Assembly: GCA_963815045.1 (NCBI GenBank)
Contig: CAWFET010000001.1
Location: 1 to 64,000 of the forward strand
Direction of reading: 5' to 3'
Source of the DNA: DASUPK01 sp963815045
GTDB taxonomy: Bacteria; Actinomycetota; Thermoleophilia; Solirubrobacterales; 70-9
Length of the DNA: 64,000 nucleotides
Below, piece after piece: positions 24,650-33,348 of the stretch (its first letter is position 1; the number at the start of each line of letters is the position of its first letter). The position numbers and the translations under genes are program-made. Below the pieces are notes generated by a model. The model was not told the origin of the DNA. It did not search any database and saw only the letters and a list, made by a program, of their open reading frames with translations.

Positions 24650-25761
24650 GCGGCGGCCTCCGCGCTGGACCTTCCGGCGCGGAGCCGCTCGAGGGCACGC
24701 GCCAGCCGCTGGACGCCCTCGTCCACATCGCCCGCCGGGACGGGCGCGAACGAGAGCCGCAGGCTCGATGAGCCGCCGTCGAGCATGAAGTCGGGCCCGG
24801 CGACGAAGGTGACGCCCTCCTGCTTCGCCTCGGCCAGCAGGGCCTTGGTGTCGACGTCGTCCTTGAGATCCAGCCAGAGGAAGTAGCCGCCGGCCGGAAC
24901 CACGAACTCGGCCTCGGGGATGTGCTCGTGGAGCGCCTCGACCAGCGCGTCTCGCCTCTCGCGCAGCGCCGCGTTCACGACCTTCAGGTTTTCGTCGAGG
25001 CCTCCCGAGCTGCAGAGCTCGAAGACGATCGACTCGGCGAGCATGTTCGGCGAGATGTAGGTCTCGTTCGCGCGCTTGGCGAGCGTCGTGATCTGCTCCT
25101 CGGGCCCGACCAGATAGCCGACCCGGACCCCCGGGCTGACCGACTTGGAGAACGAGGAGGCGTGGATCACCCGATCCGCGCCATCCATGTCCAGCATCGT
25201 CTCGGCGCGACTCTCGTCGAAGGAGATCAGTCGGTACGGGTCGTCCTCGAACAGCGTGAACCCGTGATCGGCAGCGAACCGCACCAGCGCCTTCCTCTTC
25301 TCGGCCGAGAGGGTGCAGCCGGCGGGGTTGTGGAAGTTGGGGATCACGTGCGCGAGGGAGACCTGCCCCTGGCCGCACGCGGACTCGACCGCCGCCGGGT
25401 CGACGCCGTCCGACTCCAGCGGAGCCCCGATCAGCTCGGCGCCGGCCTGCTGCAGCAGGAGGAGGGTGCGGTCATAGGTGGGCTGCTCGACGACGACGCG
25501 GTCTCCCTGGGAGACCAGATGGCGGAAGAGGAGGGCGGCGCCCTCCATCGACCCGTTCGTGACCATGACCTGCTCGGGCTTCACGCCGTGGAGCTCTGCG
25601 ATCCAGTCGCAGAGGCCCGGGTGCCCGCGGCCGGTGCCGTAGCTGAGCGCCTTCTCCCAGTCGGATTCGAGGGCGTGCGCCGCCGCCTCGCGCACGGCGT
25701 CGTGAGGGAGGATGTCGGCGCTGGGCGCGCCACGGGCGAAGCTGATCGTTCGTTCGGCCAC
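24646..25761 (-). CDS. class I/II PLP-dependent aminotransferase (LysN/MocR-core type)
   Basis: From a GTG at 25761: TISFARGAPSADILPHDAVR is the usual start of the 2-aminoadipate/MocR-like group. PLP-site motifs: YGTGRGHPGLCDWIAELHGV, VTNGSMEGAALLFRHLVSQG, the Asn in IPNFHNPAGCTLSAEKRKAL, Asp-Tyr block FEDDPYRLISFD, and the Lys in HASSFSKSVSPGVRVGYLVG. The end RLSFAPVPAGDVDEGVQRLA is standard. 371 residues, intact. It would transaminate amino acids such as 2-aminoadipate, branched or aromatic ones. No HTH is fused, unlike MocR. Confidence 0.85.
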   Translation of the reverse strand: MAERTISFARGAPSADILPHDAVREAAAHALESDWEKALSYGTGRGHPGLCDWIAELHGVKPEQVMVTNGSMEGAALLFRHLVSQGDRVVVEQPTYDRTLLLLQQAGAELIGAPLESDGVDPAAVESACGQGQVSLAHVIPNFHNPAGCTLSAEKRKALVRFAADHGFTLFEDDPYRLISFDESRAETMLDMDGADRVIHASSFSKSVSPGVRVGYLVGPEEQITTLAKRANETYISPNMLAESIVFELCSSGGLDENLKVVNAALRERRDALVEALHEHIPEAEFVVPAGGYFLWLDLKDDVDTKALLAEAKQEGVTFVAGPDFMLDGGSSSLRLSFAPVPAGDVDEGVQRLARALERLRAGRSSAEAAA

Positions 25762-25914
25762 CGGCGCATCGAGTATACGAACGGTGCGATACTGAGCCGC
25801 GCGGGGGATGAAGGCCGCGAATGCCCGAGGAAGGGGGACCTGGGGCCATTGGATGCCCTCCCAACCGGGGGAGGTCGTCCAAAGCGCCCGGTGCGTTGGC
25901 AATACTGTTGCCCG

Positions 25915-26547
25915 ATGCCGGCGTCGCTCGAGTTGGTCAAGATCGCGCTGCAGGCCTATGGCAACGGCGACTGCGAGATCGCCCTCGCGCTCGCCGATCC
26001 CCTGATCCGCTGGGACGAGCGTGCCTCGCGCCCCGACGGCGATCTGGTCTGGAAGCACGAGGACGTCCAGCGCGCGATGCGCCGCTACCTCGACAGCTGG
26101 GAGTCCTATCGCTTCGAGGTCGAGGACATCGCCGAGGTCGGCCCGGGCAAGGTCGTGGCGATCTGCCGGGAGCGCGGCAAGCCCAAGGAGGGCACTGAGG
26201 TCGATCGGCGTTTCGGAGGCCTCTGGGTGGTGAACGAGGGGAAGATCGCCTCCTGGGTGACCTACCTGACGCCGAAGGAGGCGGTCCGGGCGGCGAAGGA
26301 GCTACTCGGCGGCCGGCTCGATCAGGGCAAGGTCAAGCGGAGGACCGGACCGGCCAAACCCCAACAGGCCACCGCTCCCGAGGCCGCATCCGTGCCGGAG
26401 CCCGAGCGGGACCCAGTCCAGGCACCAGCAGCGCCACAACCCGCGCCGACACCGCGAAAGCGGTCGCTCACGCTCAGCGAGGAGCAGAAGCGGGCAGCCA
26501 GGGCGCGCGCGAAGCTTCGGCGCCGCGCTTCGCAGCAGTCGGCCTGA
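25915..26547 (+). CDS. NTF2/SnoaL-like protein with Pro/Ala-rich basic tail
   Basis: Residues 1-125 form a SnoaL/NTF2-like domain (LELVKIALQAYGNGDCEIAL; HEDVQRAMRRYLDSWESYRF; FGGLWVVNEGKIASWVTYLT). The last 80 residues are a low-complexity Pro/Ala linker ending in a basic helical tail (SEEQKRAARARAKLRRRASQ). 210 residues in all. The domain usually binds or isomerises small molecules; the tail may bind nucleic acid or wall polymer. It is divergent from the aminotransferase gene, 154 bases away. Confidence 0.7.
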   Translation: MPASLELVKIALQAYGNGDCEIALALADPLIRWDERASRPDGDLVWKHEDVQRAMRRYLDSWESYRFEVEDIAEVGPGKVVAICRERGKPKEGTEVDRRFGGLWVVNEGKIASWVTYLTPKEAVRAAKELLGGRLDQGKVKRRTGPAKPQQATAPEAASVPEPERDPVQAPAAPQPAPTPRKRSLTLSEEQKRAARARAKLRRRASQQSA

Positions 26548-26572
26548 CCCCGCTTGACCGCGTCTGCGCCGT

Positions 26573-26779
26573 TTGGGAAAGACCAGCTCCGCGTCGGCCT
26601 CGAAGGCGGTCGCGACGAGCGGCGGCACAACGAAGGTGCTCGTCAAGCCGAACAAGAAGACGAAGAAGATTCTCGACAAGCGTGGCAAGGCGAAGGTGAA
26701 GGTGACCGTCACCTACACGCCGACCGGCGCTCTTCCAATCATCGAGAAGGCGAAGGTGAAGCTGAAGAAGAAGGCCTAG
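26573..26779 (+). pseudogene. orphan copy of a secreted-protein C-terminal module
   Basis: About 68 codons reading TTKVLVKPNKKTKKILDKRG, KAKVKVTVTYTPTGA and EKAKVKLKKKA. This matches the end of the intact gene at 26874-27788 and has no start codon or signal peptide of its own. It is followed, as is the intact gene, by a 28-base stretch identical to the 3' end of sucD. It is therefore the remains of a tandem duplication. It could only be translated by read-through from upstream. Confidence 0.7.
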
Positions 26780-26803
26780 GCCTTCGCGCCGATCGTCTCG
26801 GCG
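26776..26803. repeat. duplicated 3' end of sucD, copy 1
   Basis: These 28 bases are identical to 27785-27812, where they encode the last nine codons (AETIGAKA and stop) of sucD on the minus strand. Here they have no gene attached and follow an orphan copy of the C-terminal module. Identity ends sharply at both outer edges (AAAACTC here, GCGAGCT there). Confidence 0.85.
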
Positions 26804-26873
26804 AAAACTCGTCTTGACACGCGGGCGGGTGCTCTGAGAGGGTCCCGGCTGTCTAGGGAAGGGGCGAAAGCGC

Positions 26874-27788
26874 ATGTTCTCGAGAGGCCGTCTCCTGTTT
26901 CTTGCCACCGCACTGGTGACCGCGCTGGCTGTGCCAAGCGCCGCCACCGCTTCCATCGTCACCAACGGTGACTTCGAGACGGGAACCCTCTCGGGTTGGC
27001 AGGTCGACGACTTCCCCAGCCCTGCTGACGGCGACTGGTTCACGTATCCCGCGGCCGACGCCGGGAGCTTCTTCGCACCTCCGCAGGGCAACTTCGCGGC
27101 CGCGACCGCTCAGGTGAGCGAGTCCCGGGAGATCCTCCACCAGGACGTGACGCTCCCGGCCGGCCTGGATGCGATCCAGCTGAGCATGTTCGCCTACTAC
27201 CGAGCTGAGGCGCCGATAGTCTCACCGGACTCCCTGGATCCGGCTGCTCCGCCGAACGAGCAGTACCGGATCGACGTGATGAGGGCGGCCGTGCCGCTCG
27301 ACTCGGTTTCCCCGGGAGACATCCTCGCAACCGTCTTGCGGACCGCCACCGGAGCACCGACCACCCTGTCGCCGACAGTCAAGACCGCCGACCTGTCGGC
27401 ACTCGCCGGTCAGACCGTGCGCCTGCGCTTCGCCGTGACGGTCACCGAAGATGTCCTCAACGCTGGGGTCGATGCGGTCGCCGTGAACGGCTTGGATGCC
27501 GGGAAATCGAAGCTCAACAAGAAATCCGGAACCGCAAAGCTGCCGGTCACGGTCACCGATCCGGGCACCGTGACCCTGTCGGGTCAGGGTGTCAAGAGGA
27601 GCTCCGCCGGGAAGTCGGTCTCCGTCGGCGCCGGGAGCACGGTGAAGTTGCTCGTCAAGCCCAAGGGCAAGACGAAGAAGAAGCTGAACAATTCCGGCAA
27701 GGCGAAGGTGAAGGTGTCGATCACCTACACGCCGAACGGCGCCCCACCCTTCACCGATTCGGAGAAAGTGAAGCTGAAGAAGAACTAG
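26874..27788 (+). CDS. secreted carbohydrate-binding-like protein with Lys-rich C-terminal module
   Basis: 304 residues. Signal peptide LLFLATALVTALAVPSAATA, then a jelly-roll-like domain starting SIVTNGDFETGTLSGWQVDD (the NGDFETG...GW start of CBM/PEP-CTERM-like proteins) and AGQTVRLRFAVTVTEDVLNA. From residue 225 the C-terminal module: LPVTVTDPGTVTLSGQGVKR, VKLLVKPKGKTKKKL and GKAKVKVSITYTPNG, ending EKVKLKKN. The same module ends the proteins at 44623 and 54366 (minus strand). It is probably exported and held at the cell surface. The stop overlaps the sucD stop. Confidence 0.75.
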   Translation: MFSRGRLLFLATALVTALAVPSAATASIVTNGDFETGTLSGWQVDDFPSPADGDWFTYPAADAGSFFAPPQGNFAAATAQVSESREILHQDVTLPAGLDAIQLSMFAYYRAEAPIVSPDSLDPAAPPNEQYRIDVMRAAVPLDSVSPGDILATVLRTATGAPTTLSPTVKTADLSALAGQTVRLRFAVTVTEDVLNAGVDAVAVNGLDAGKSKLNKKSGTAKLPVTVTDPGTVTLSGQGVKRSSAGKSVSVGAGSTVKLLVKPKGKTKKKLNNSGKAKVKVSITYTPNGAPPFTDSEKVKLKKN

Positions 27789-27812
27789 GCCTTCGCGCCG
27801 ATCGTCTCGGCG
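27785..27812. repeat. duplicated 3' end of sucD, copy 2 (in sucD)
   Basis: The source or sister copy of the 28-base repeat at 26776-26803; here it is the authentic end of sucD. Confidence 0.85.
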
Positions 27813-28663
27813 GCGAGCTGGGCCGTCTCGGTCGGGCTCTTGCCGACGCGGATGCCCTGGGCCTCGAGGGCCTTCTTCTTGGCCTCGGCCGTGCCCGAGG
27901 AGCCGGAGATGATCGCTCCGGCGTGGCCCATCTGCTTGCCCGGCGGAGCGGTGAAGCCGGCGATGTAGGAGACCACCGGCTTGGAGATGTTCTCGGCGAT
28001 GTAGTCGGCGGCGCGCTCCTCGGCGTCTCCGCCGATCTCGCCGACCATCACGATCAGCTCGGTCTCGTCGTCCTTCTCGAACAGCTCGAGGATGTCGATG
28101 AAGTCCGAGCCGACGATCGGATCGCCGCCGATGCCGACGATGCTCGAGTTGCCGAGGCCGGCCTGCTTCAGCTCGTTGCCGATCTGGTAGGTGAGCGTCC
28201 CCGACTTGGAGACGACCCCGATCGAGCCCTGCTCGAAGAACTGGGCGGGAATGATCCCGACGTTGGCCTTGCCGGGGCTGAGGACGCCGGGGCAGTTCGG
28301 GCCGATCAGGCGGACCCCAGCGTCGCGCGCCTTCCAATAGGTGGCGAGCATGTCGTGAACCGGGATGTGCTCGGTGATCGCGATCACCGTCTCGATCCCG
28401 GCGTCGATGGCCTCGTTGATCGAGGCGGCGGCGAAGCGGGCCGGGACGAAGATCATCGACGTGTTGGCGCCCTCCTCCTCGACGGCCTCCTTGATCGTGT
28501 CGAAGATCGGGATCCCCTCGACGTCCTGGCCACCTTTCTTCGGGGTGACGCCGGCGACGACATCGGTGCCGTAGTCGCGGTTGCGCAGGCCGTGGAAGCT
28601 GCCCTCGCGGCCGGTGAGGCCGGAGATGACGAGCTTGGTCTCGTTGCCGACGATGATGCTCAT
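27785..28663 (-). CDS. sucD: succinyl-CoA ligase, alpha subunit
   Basis: An intact 292-residue protein. CoA-binding fold LVISGLTGREGSFHGLRNRD, the IGPNCPGVLSPGKANVGIIP block, SKSGTLTYQIGNELKQAGLG, and the phosphohistidine loop GKQMGHAGAIISGSSG. It joins the beta subunit encoded directly upstream (stop and start overlap by four bases). The reaction links succinyl-CoA, succinate and a nucleoside triphosphate in the TCA cycle and is the exit of the propionyl-CoA route whose enzymes are elsewhere in this window. Confidence 0.95.
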   Translation of the reverse strand: MSIIVGNETKLVISGLTGREGSFHGLRNRDYGTDVVAGVTPKKGGQDVEGIPIFDTIKEAVEEEGANTSMIFVPARFAAASINEAIDAGIETVIAITEHIPVHDMLATYWKARDAGVRLIGPNCPGVLSPGKANVGIIPAQFFEQGSIGVVSKSGTLTYQIGNELKQAGLGNSSIVGIGGDPIVGSDFIDILELFEKDDETELIVMVGEIGGDAEERAADYIAENISKPVVSYIAGFTAPPGKQMGHAGAIISGSSGTAEAKKKALEAQGIRVGKSPTETAQLAAETIGAKA

Positions 28664-29841
28664 GCGGTTCCCGCCAGCTCGACGACCTTTTCCGCGGCGC
28701 CCAGCATCGTCTTCTCGACGTGGAGGTCGGGAAGTTCGGCGTCGGCCAGCAGGCCGAGGCCCTCCTCCGAGTTCGTCCCGTCGAGGCGGACGACGAACGG
28801 CACCTTGAGGTCGATCTGGTCGGAGGCCTCGATGATGCCCTTGGCGATCTCGTCGCAGCGGGTGATGCCGCCGAAGATGTTGAAGAGGATCGCCCGGACC
28901 TTCTCGTCGGAGGTGATCACGGTGAGCGCGTCGATGATCGCCTCGGCCTTCGACCCGCCGCCGGCGTCGAGGAAGTTGGCGGGAGCCCCGCCCGCCTGAG
29001 CCACGACGTCAAGGGTGGACATGCAGAGCCCGGCGCCGTTGCCGAGGATGCCGATGTCGCCGTCGAGCTTCACGTAGGTGAGGCCCTTCTCCTTGGCCAT
29101 CCGCTCCTGCTCGTCCTCGATGAAGCCCTCCTCGAGGTCGGCTAGGTCCTCGTGGCGGTAGAGCGCGGAGTTGTCGATCGTCACCTTCGCGTCGAGGGCG
29201 ATCACGTCGCCGGACTTGGTGACCACAAGCGGATTGACCTCGATCAGGGTCGCGTCGGACTCGTTGAAGGCGGTGAAGAGCTTGACCAGCGCCTCCGCGG
29301 TCTTCTCGCGGTATTCCTCAGGGATTCCGGCGTCGGCAACCAGGGCCGAAGCCTGCGCCTCACCGAAGCCCTCCGAGGGCTCGACGTGGCGGCGAACCAG
29401 CGCGTCCGGATCCTTCTCGGCGATCTCCTCGACGTTCATCCCGCCCATCGTGGAGAGCATCGCCAGCAGTTTCTTGGCGGAGCGGTCGAGGATGATCGAC
29501 GCGTAGTACTCGGCCTCGATCTCCGAGGCGCCCTCGACCCAGACCTGGTGAACCGTGAAGGGCCCCTCGCCCCGCGGCCCGCGGATGTCCATGCCGAGGA
29601 TCGCTTCGGCGTGCTGCTCGGCCTCGGCCTTGTCGGCGGCGACTTTGATGCCGCCCGCCTTGCCGCGCCCGCCGATCTGCACCTGGGCCTTGATCACGCA
29701 GGGATAGCCGATCTCCTCGGCCGCCGCGACGGCGTCCTCCACGGTGTCGGCGACCCGGCCCTCCGGCACGGGAACGCCGTGACCGGCGAACAGCTGCTTT
29801 CCCTGATACTCGAGCAGATCCAAGGCCGCGAGAGGGTACAC
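28660..29841 (-). CDS. sucC: succinyl-CoA ligase, beta subunit
   Basis: About 393 residues. ATP-grasp start DLLEYQGKQLFAGHGVPVPE, CVIKAQVQIGGRGKAGGIKV, YASIILDRSAKKLLAMLSTM, GNGAGLCMSTLDVVAQAGGA and the late motif NIFGGITRCDEIAKGIIEAS, all as expected. The GTG at 29841 is used here; a TTG six codons later would start at the more usual place before DLLEYQ. Coupled to sucD by a four-base overlap. Confidence 0.95.
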   Translation of the reverse strand: MYPLAALDLLEYQGKQLFAGHGVPVPEGRVADTVEDAVAAAEEIGYPCVIKAQVQIGGRGKAGGIKVAADKAEAEQHAEAILGMDIRGPRGEGPFTVHQVWVEGASEIEAEYYASIILDRSAKKLLAMLSTMGGMNVEEIAEKDPDALVRRHVEPSEGFGEAQASALVADAGIPEEYREKTAEALVKLFTAFNESDATLIEVNPLVVTKSGDVIALDAKVTIDNSALYRHEDLADLEEGFIEDEQERMAKEKGLTYVKLDGDIGILGNGAGLCMSTLDVVAQAGGAPANFLDAGGGSKAEAIIDALTVITSDEKVRAILFNIFGGITRCDEIAKGIIEASDQIDLKVPFVVRLDGTNSEEGLGLLADAELPDLHVEKTMLGAAEKVVELAGTA

Positions 29842-29913
29842 AACGGCCGATCGGGCGCGCTGAGGGGGTCAGCAGCGGCCGAAACGACCAAATTGCAATA
29901 CTCCCGCGGCTCT

Positions 29914-30597
29914 ATGGCCCTTCCGAAGCTGAAAGACATCAAGTGGGTGACCACGGACTGCTACGGCACCCTGATCGATTGGGAGAAGGGCATCATGGAC
30001 GCCTTCAAGCGGGAGGCCGACCGCGACGGCCTGACGATCGACGGCCCAGCCTTCCTGCAGAGCTTCTTCGAGAAGCAGGCCCAGATCATGTCCGGCTCCT
30101 ACGAGCTCTATGCCGAGGTGCTGCGACGCGCCGCCGTGCAGGCCGCCGAGGAGATCGATTGGACGATCGAGCCCTCCCGTGCCCAGTTCCTCCCGGACAG
30201 CGTGGCGTCGTGGCCCCCTTTTCGCGAGGCGAACGCCGCGCTGGACCGCCTCCGGGACCGGTACGAGATCGGGATCATCTCCAACGTCGACGACAAGCTG
30301 CTGGGGATCTCGCGGCGTCACCTGCGCACCGAGCTCGACCTGGTCGTCACGGCGCAGCAGGTCCGCAGCTACAAGCCCGACAACACCCACCTGCGTGAGT
30401 GCGCCCGCCGCATCGGCGGCAAGAAGGGCTGGGTCCATATCGCCTCGGGCTACGAGACCGACGTCGGCCCGGCGCTCAAGCTGAACGTGCCGACCATCTG
30501 GGTGAACCGCCACGGCGAGAAGCTCGAGGGCCGCAAGGCCCCGGACGCCACGGTCAAGAACATCCGCGAAGCCGCGGCGAAGCTCGGCGCGAAGTAG
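29914..30597 (+). CDS. HAD-family hydrolase, haloacid dehalogenase type II-like
   Basis: 227 residues from ATG at 29914. Motif I IKWVTTDCYGTLIDWEKGIM with the nucleophile Asp, motif II IGIISNVDD, a Lys in QVRSYKPDNTHLRECARRIG (motif III) and motif IV HIASGYETDVGPALKLNVPT. The DxYGTLxDW pattern is typical of 2-haloacid dehalogenase-like enzymes, though many have other phosphate or halide substrates. Divergent from sucC. Confidence 0.8.
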   Translation: MALPKLKDIKWVTTDCYGTLIDWEKGIMDAFKREADRDGLTIDGPAFLQSFFEKQAQIMSGSYELYAEVLRRAAVQAAEEIDWTIEPSRAQFLPDSVASWPPFREANAALDRLRDRYEIGIISNVDDKLLGISRRHLRTELDLVVTAQQVRSYKPDNTHLRECARRIGGKKGWVHIASGYETDVGPALKLNVPTIWVNRHGEKLEGRKAPDATVKNIREAAAKLGAK

Positions 30598-30612
30598 CCC
30601 GGCGCAGCGTCT

Positions 30613-31506
30613 TTAGACGCAGATGCCCTGGGTGGTGAGGTGGATGCTTCCCGTGGGTCCGGTGACGTTGGGTCCCGAGTTCAGCCAGACGCCCGAGTTG
30701 ATCCGGCTGTCGGAGAAGACCTCGATGGGCGCGGTGACCTGGCTCCCGAAACCGCCTGCCGACAGCAGCTGAGCCGGCTTCTTCTTCCGCTTCTTCTTGC
30801 CCTTCTTCGGCTTCTTCGGAGCCGGGCAACTGGGTGAGGAGAGTGCGCCGGTGGCGTCTTCCGCAAGCACGGGGGAGCTGCTCGCATCGACGATCCGAGG
30901 CGCCGCGATCCTCGCCATGCAGTAGGCGTGCACGGTGAACGTGTGTGCGCCACCGGAGTTGTTCACCGCCTGGACGAGCCAAAGCGGCGAGGTGTTGATC
31001 GCCAGGTTGAGGATTGGCAGCGCGTAATCGCCCGGCGTCGCTCCGTTGTGTATCTGGACTCCGCCGCTGACGAGTCGGGTGCCGGCCGGACACCCCACTC
31101 TCGCGTCCCCCACCGACCCATCCCCGCTCGGGACCGTGCCGGTCGCGGTGATGTCGGTGATCGACTTGCTGGCGTTACGGCAATACGCGAACGCGGTCGC
31201 CGCACCCATCCCTCTCGCTTGCAGCGCGACGATCGTCCAGGCGTTGGGGGCGCTGCGATAAGAGCTCGTGACGAAGAGAACGTTCGTGGCGTTGATCGGC
31301 ACCGAGAAGCCGCCCCCCACGGCCTGTTTGCCGCTCGGGCAGGTCGCCGTGACTGTGGTTTCGCCTGATGTGATGCTGCTGCCGGTCGCGGTCGCAGTGA
31401 TCACAGGGCCGAGCTTCGCCGGCTTCTTGTGCTTCTTCTTGGCGAGGGCGGGCGCCGCAGGCAGAACCAGGAGGAGACAGAAGGAGATCAGCAGCGCACG
31501 CTTCAT
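30613..31506 (-). CDS. secreted protein with Lys-rich segments
   Basis: 297 residues from the ATG at 31506 (signal peptide RALLISFCLLLVLPAAPALA). The mature N-terminus is Lys-rich (KKKHKKPAK). Two similar beta-rich units follow, each starting with Cys-containing stretches (TVTATCPSGKQAVGGGFSVP and ARVGCPAGTRLVSGGVQIHN), which look like a duplicated domain. A second Lys-rich patch (KKPKKGKKKRKKKPA) lies before the end. It is placed 12 bases downstream of the biotin carboxylase gene stop. Function unknown; probably surface-located. Confidence 0.7.
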   Translation of the reverse strand: MKRALLISFCLLLVLPAAPALAKKKHKKPAKLGPVITATATGSSITSGETTVTATCPSGKQAVGGGFSVPINATNVLFVTSSYRSAPNAWTIVALQARGMGAATAFAYCRNASKSITDITATGTVPSGDGSVGDARVGCPAGTRLVSGGVQIHNGATPGDYALPILNLAINTSPLWLVQAVNNSGGAHTFTVHAYCMARIAAPRIVDASSSPVLAEDATGALSSPSCPAPKKPKKGKKKRKKKPAQLLSAGGFGSQVTAPIEVFSDSRINSGVWLNSGPNVTGPTGSIHLTTQGICV

Positions 31507-31518
31507 CGCGCGCACAAG

Positions 31519-33282
31519 CTATTCGATCTTCGCGAGGAGGTCGCCCGCATTCACCGCGGCGCCCTCCTTGGCGGGGAGCTGCGTGATCTTGCCCGACTTG
31601 TGGGCGGTGATCTCGTTCTCCATCTTCATCGCCTCGATCACGCAGACGAGGTCTCCCTCGGAGACCTCTTGGCCCTGCTCGACCGGGACCTTGAAGACGT
31701 TGCCCTGCAGCGGGGAGACCAGGTCGTCGCCGGAGGCGGCGCTGCCGCCGCCGCTCGAGCGCTCCCGCTTCGGCGGGCGCTTCAGGGCGGCTCCGCCGCC
31801 TGCCGCTGCCGCCACGGCGTCGCCGATCACCTTGACGTCGAAGAGCTTCCCGGCCACCTCGACCTTATAGTCGCGCGTGACCTGCTCCCCGTCATCGTCG
31901 GCGTGAAGCGCCTTCTCGGCCGTCTCCTCGGCCGCCAGCTGCTTGAGCCAGTCGCGGTCGCCGACGAGGTCGCGGCAGGTCTCGCCGTCGGCCCACTGCT
32001 GGGTGGCGAGCAGGGCCTTGTGGAAGGGGATCAGGGTGGTGACGCCGCCGACCTCGTACTCCTCGAGGGCGCGGATCATCCGTCGGGTGGCGTGCTCGCG
32101 GTCGACGTCCCAGACGATCAGCTTCGCGACCATCGGGTCATACATCGGGGTCACCTCGGACCCAGCCTCGACGCCCGAGTCGACCCGCACCCCGGGCCCA
32201 GCGGGCTCGCGGTAGCTCGTGATCCTGCCGGGGGCAGGAGCGAAGTTCTTATGAGCGGCCTCGGCGTTGATCCGGCACTCGATCGCGTGTCCGCGAAGGT
32301 CGACGTCGTCCTGCGAGATCGAGAGCGGCTCGCCCGAGGCGATCATGATCTGCTCGCGCACGATGTCGATGCCGGTGACCATCTCGGTCACGCAGTGCTC
32401 GACCTGCACGCGGGTGTTCATCTCGAGGAAGTAGTACTCGTCGCCGACCTGGAGGCCCTCGACCGTCCCGGCCGAGCGATAGCCAACCGCGGCGGCCGCC
32501 TCCGTCGCGATCTTGCCGATGCGCTCGCGCATCTCGTCGTCGACCTTGGGCCCGGGAGCCTCCTCGATCAGCTTCTGGTGGCGGCGTTGGATCGAGCAGT
32601 CGCGCTCGCCGAGGTGGATCACGTTTCCCTTGGAGTCCGCGAGGACCTGCACCTCGACGTGACGCGGGTCCTCCATGTAGCGCTCGAGGTAGACGGTCGG
32701 GTCGCTGAAGAACTTCTCGCCCTCTCGCGCGGCGCCCTCGAAGGCATCGGCGAGGTTCTCCTCGTCCACGGCCACGCGGAAGCCCTTGCCCCCTCCGCCA
32801 CCCGCAGCCTTGCAGGCGATCGGATAGCCGATCTCACGCGCCTGCTTCTTGGCCGCCTCGACGTCCTCGACGGGGGAGGTGGCGCCGGGGACGATCGGCA
32901 CGCCCGCCTTCTGCATCAGCTCGCGGGAGCGGGTCTTGGACCCCATCGCCTCGATCGCCTTCGGCGGCGGGCCGACCCAGGTGATCTTGGCCTTCTCGCA
33001 GGCGGCGGCGAACTCGGCGTTCTCGGCGAGGAAGCCGTAACCGGGATGGATCCCCTCGGCCCCGGCGCTCTTTGCGACCTCGAGGATCTTCTCGACGTTC
33101 AGGTAGCTCTCCGCGGGCGTTGCCGGGCCGATCAGGAACGCCTCGTCGGCCTCGCGCACGTGGGGCGCGTCGCGGTCGAGCTCCGAGTAGACCGCGATCG
33201 ATCCGATGCCCATCTCCTTCAGGGCTCGCGCGACGCGGATGGCGATCTCGCCGCGGTTTGCGATCAGGACTTTCTCGAACAT
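31519..33282 (-). CDS. accA: acyl-CoA carboxylase biotin carboxylase/BCCP subunit (AccA3/PccA type)
   Basis: 587 residues, intact. Biotin carboxylase start KVLIANRGEIAIRVARALKE, ATP-grasp Gly loop KAAGGGGGKGFRVA, HLGERDCSIQRRHQKLIEEA, FLEMNTRVQVEHCVTEMVTG; the C-terminal carrier domain has the biotinyl-lysine in VIEAMKMENEITA. Length fits actinobacterial AccA3-type subunits without a separate BT domain. Partners would be the carboxyltransferase at 49579 and the AccE-like protein at 47716. It would carboxylate propionyl- and/or acetyl-CoA. Divergent from the secreted propeller gene. Confidence 0.93.
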   Translation of the reverse strand: MFEKVLIANRGEIAIRVARALKEMGIGSIAVYSELDRDAPHVREADEAFLIGPATPAESYLNVEKILEVAKSAGAEGIHPGYGFLAENAEFAAACEKAKITWVGPPPKAIEAMGSKTRSRELMQKAGVPIVPGATSPVEDVEAAKKQAREIGYPIACKAAGGGGGKGFRVAVDEENLADAFEGAAREGEKFFSDPTVYLERYMEDPRHVEVQVLADSKGNVIHLGERDCSIQRRHQKLIEEAPGPKVDDEMRERIGKIATEAAAAVGYRSAGTVEGLQVGDEYYFLEMNTRVQVEHCVTEMVTGIDIVREQIMIASGEPLSISQDDVDLRGHAIECRINAEAAHKNFAPAPGRITSYREPAGPGVRVDSGVEAGSEVTPMYDPMVAKLIVWDVDREHATRRMIRALEEYEVGGVTTLIPFHKALLATQQWADGETCRDLVGDRDWLKQLAAEETAEKALHADDDGEQVTRDYKVEVAGKLFDVKVIGDAVAAAAGGGAALKRPPKRERSSGGGSAASGDDLVSPLQGNVFKVPVEQGQEVSEGDLVCVIEAMKMENEITAHKSGKITQLPAKEGAAVNAGDLLAKIE

Positions 33283-33348
33283 CCGGCGGGGGAGTACAGC
33301 AGAGGCGGCTTGAGCGTGCTCTTCTCGCAGGAATGCGGGGAGGTACGG

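Noticed and set aside
24922..25914. Long plus-strand frame antisense to the aminotransferase
   Set aside because: Complement of a well-conserved enzyme; the real NTF2-like gene begins at 25915.
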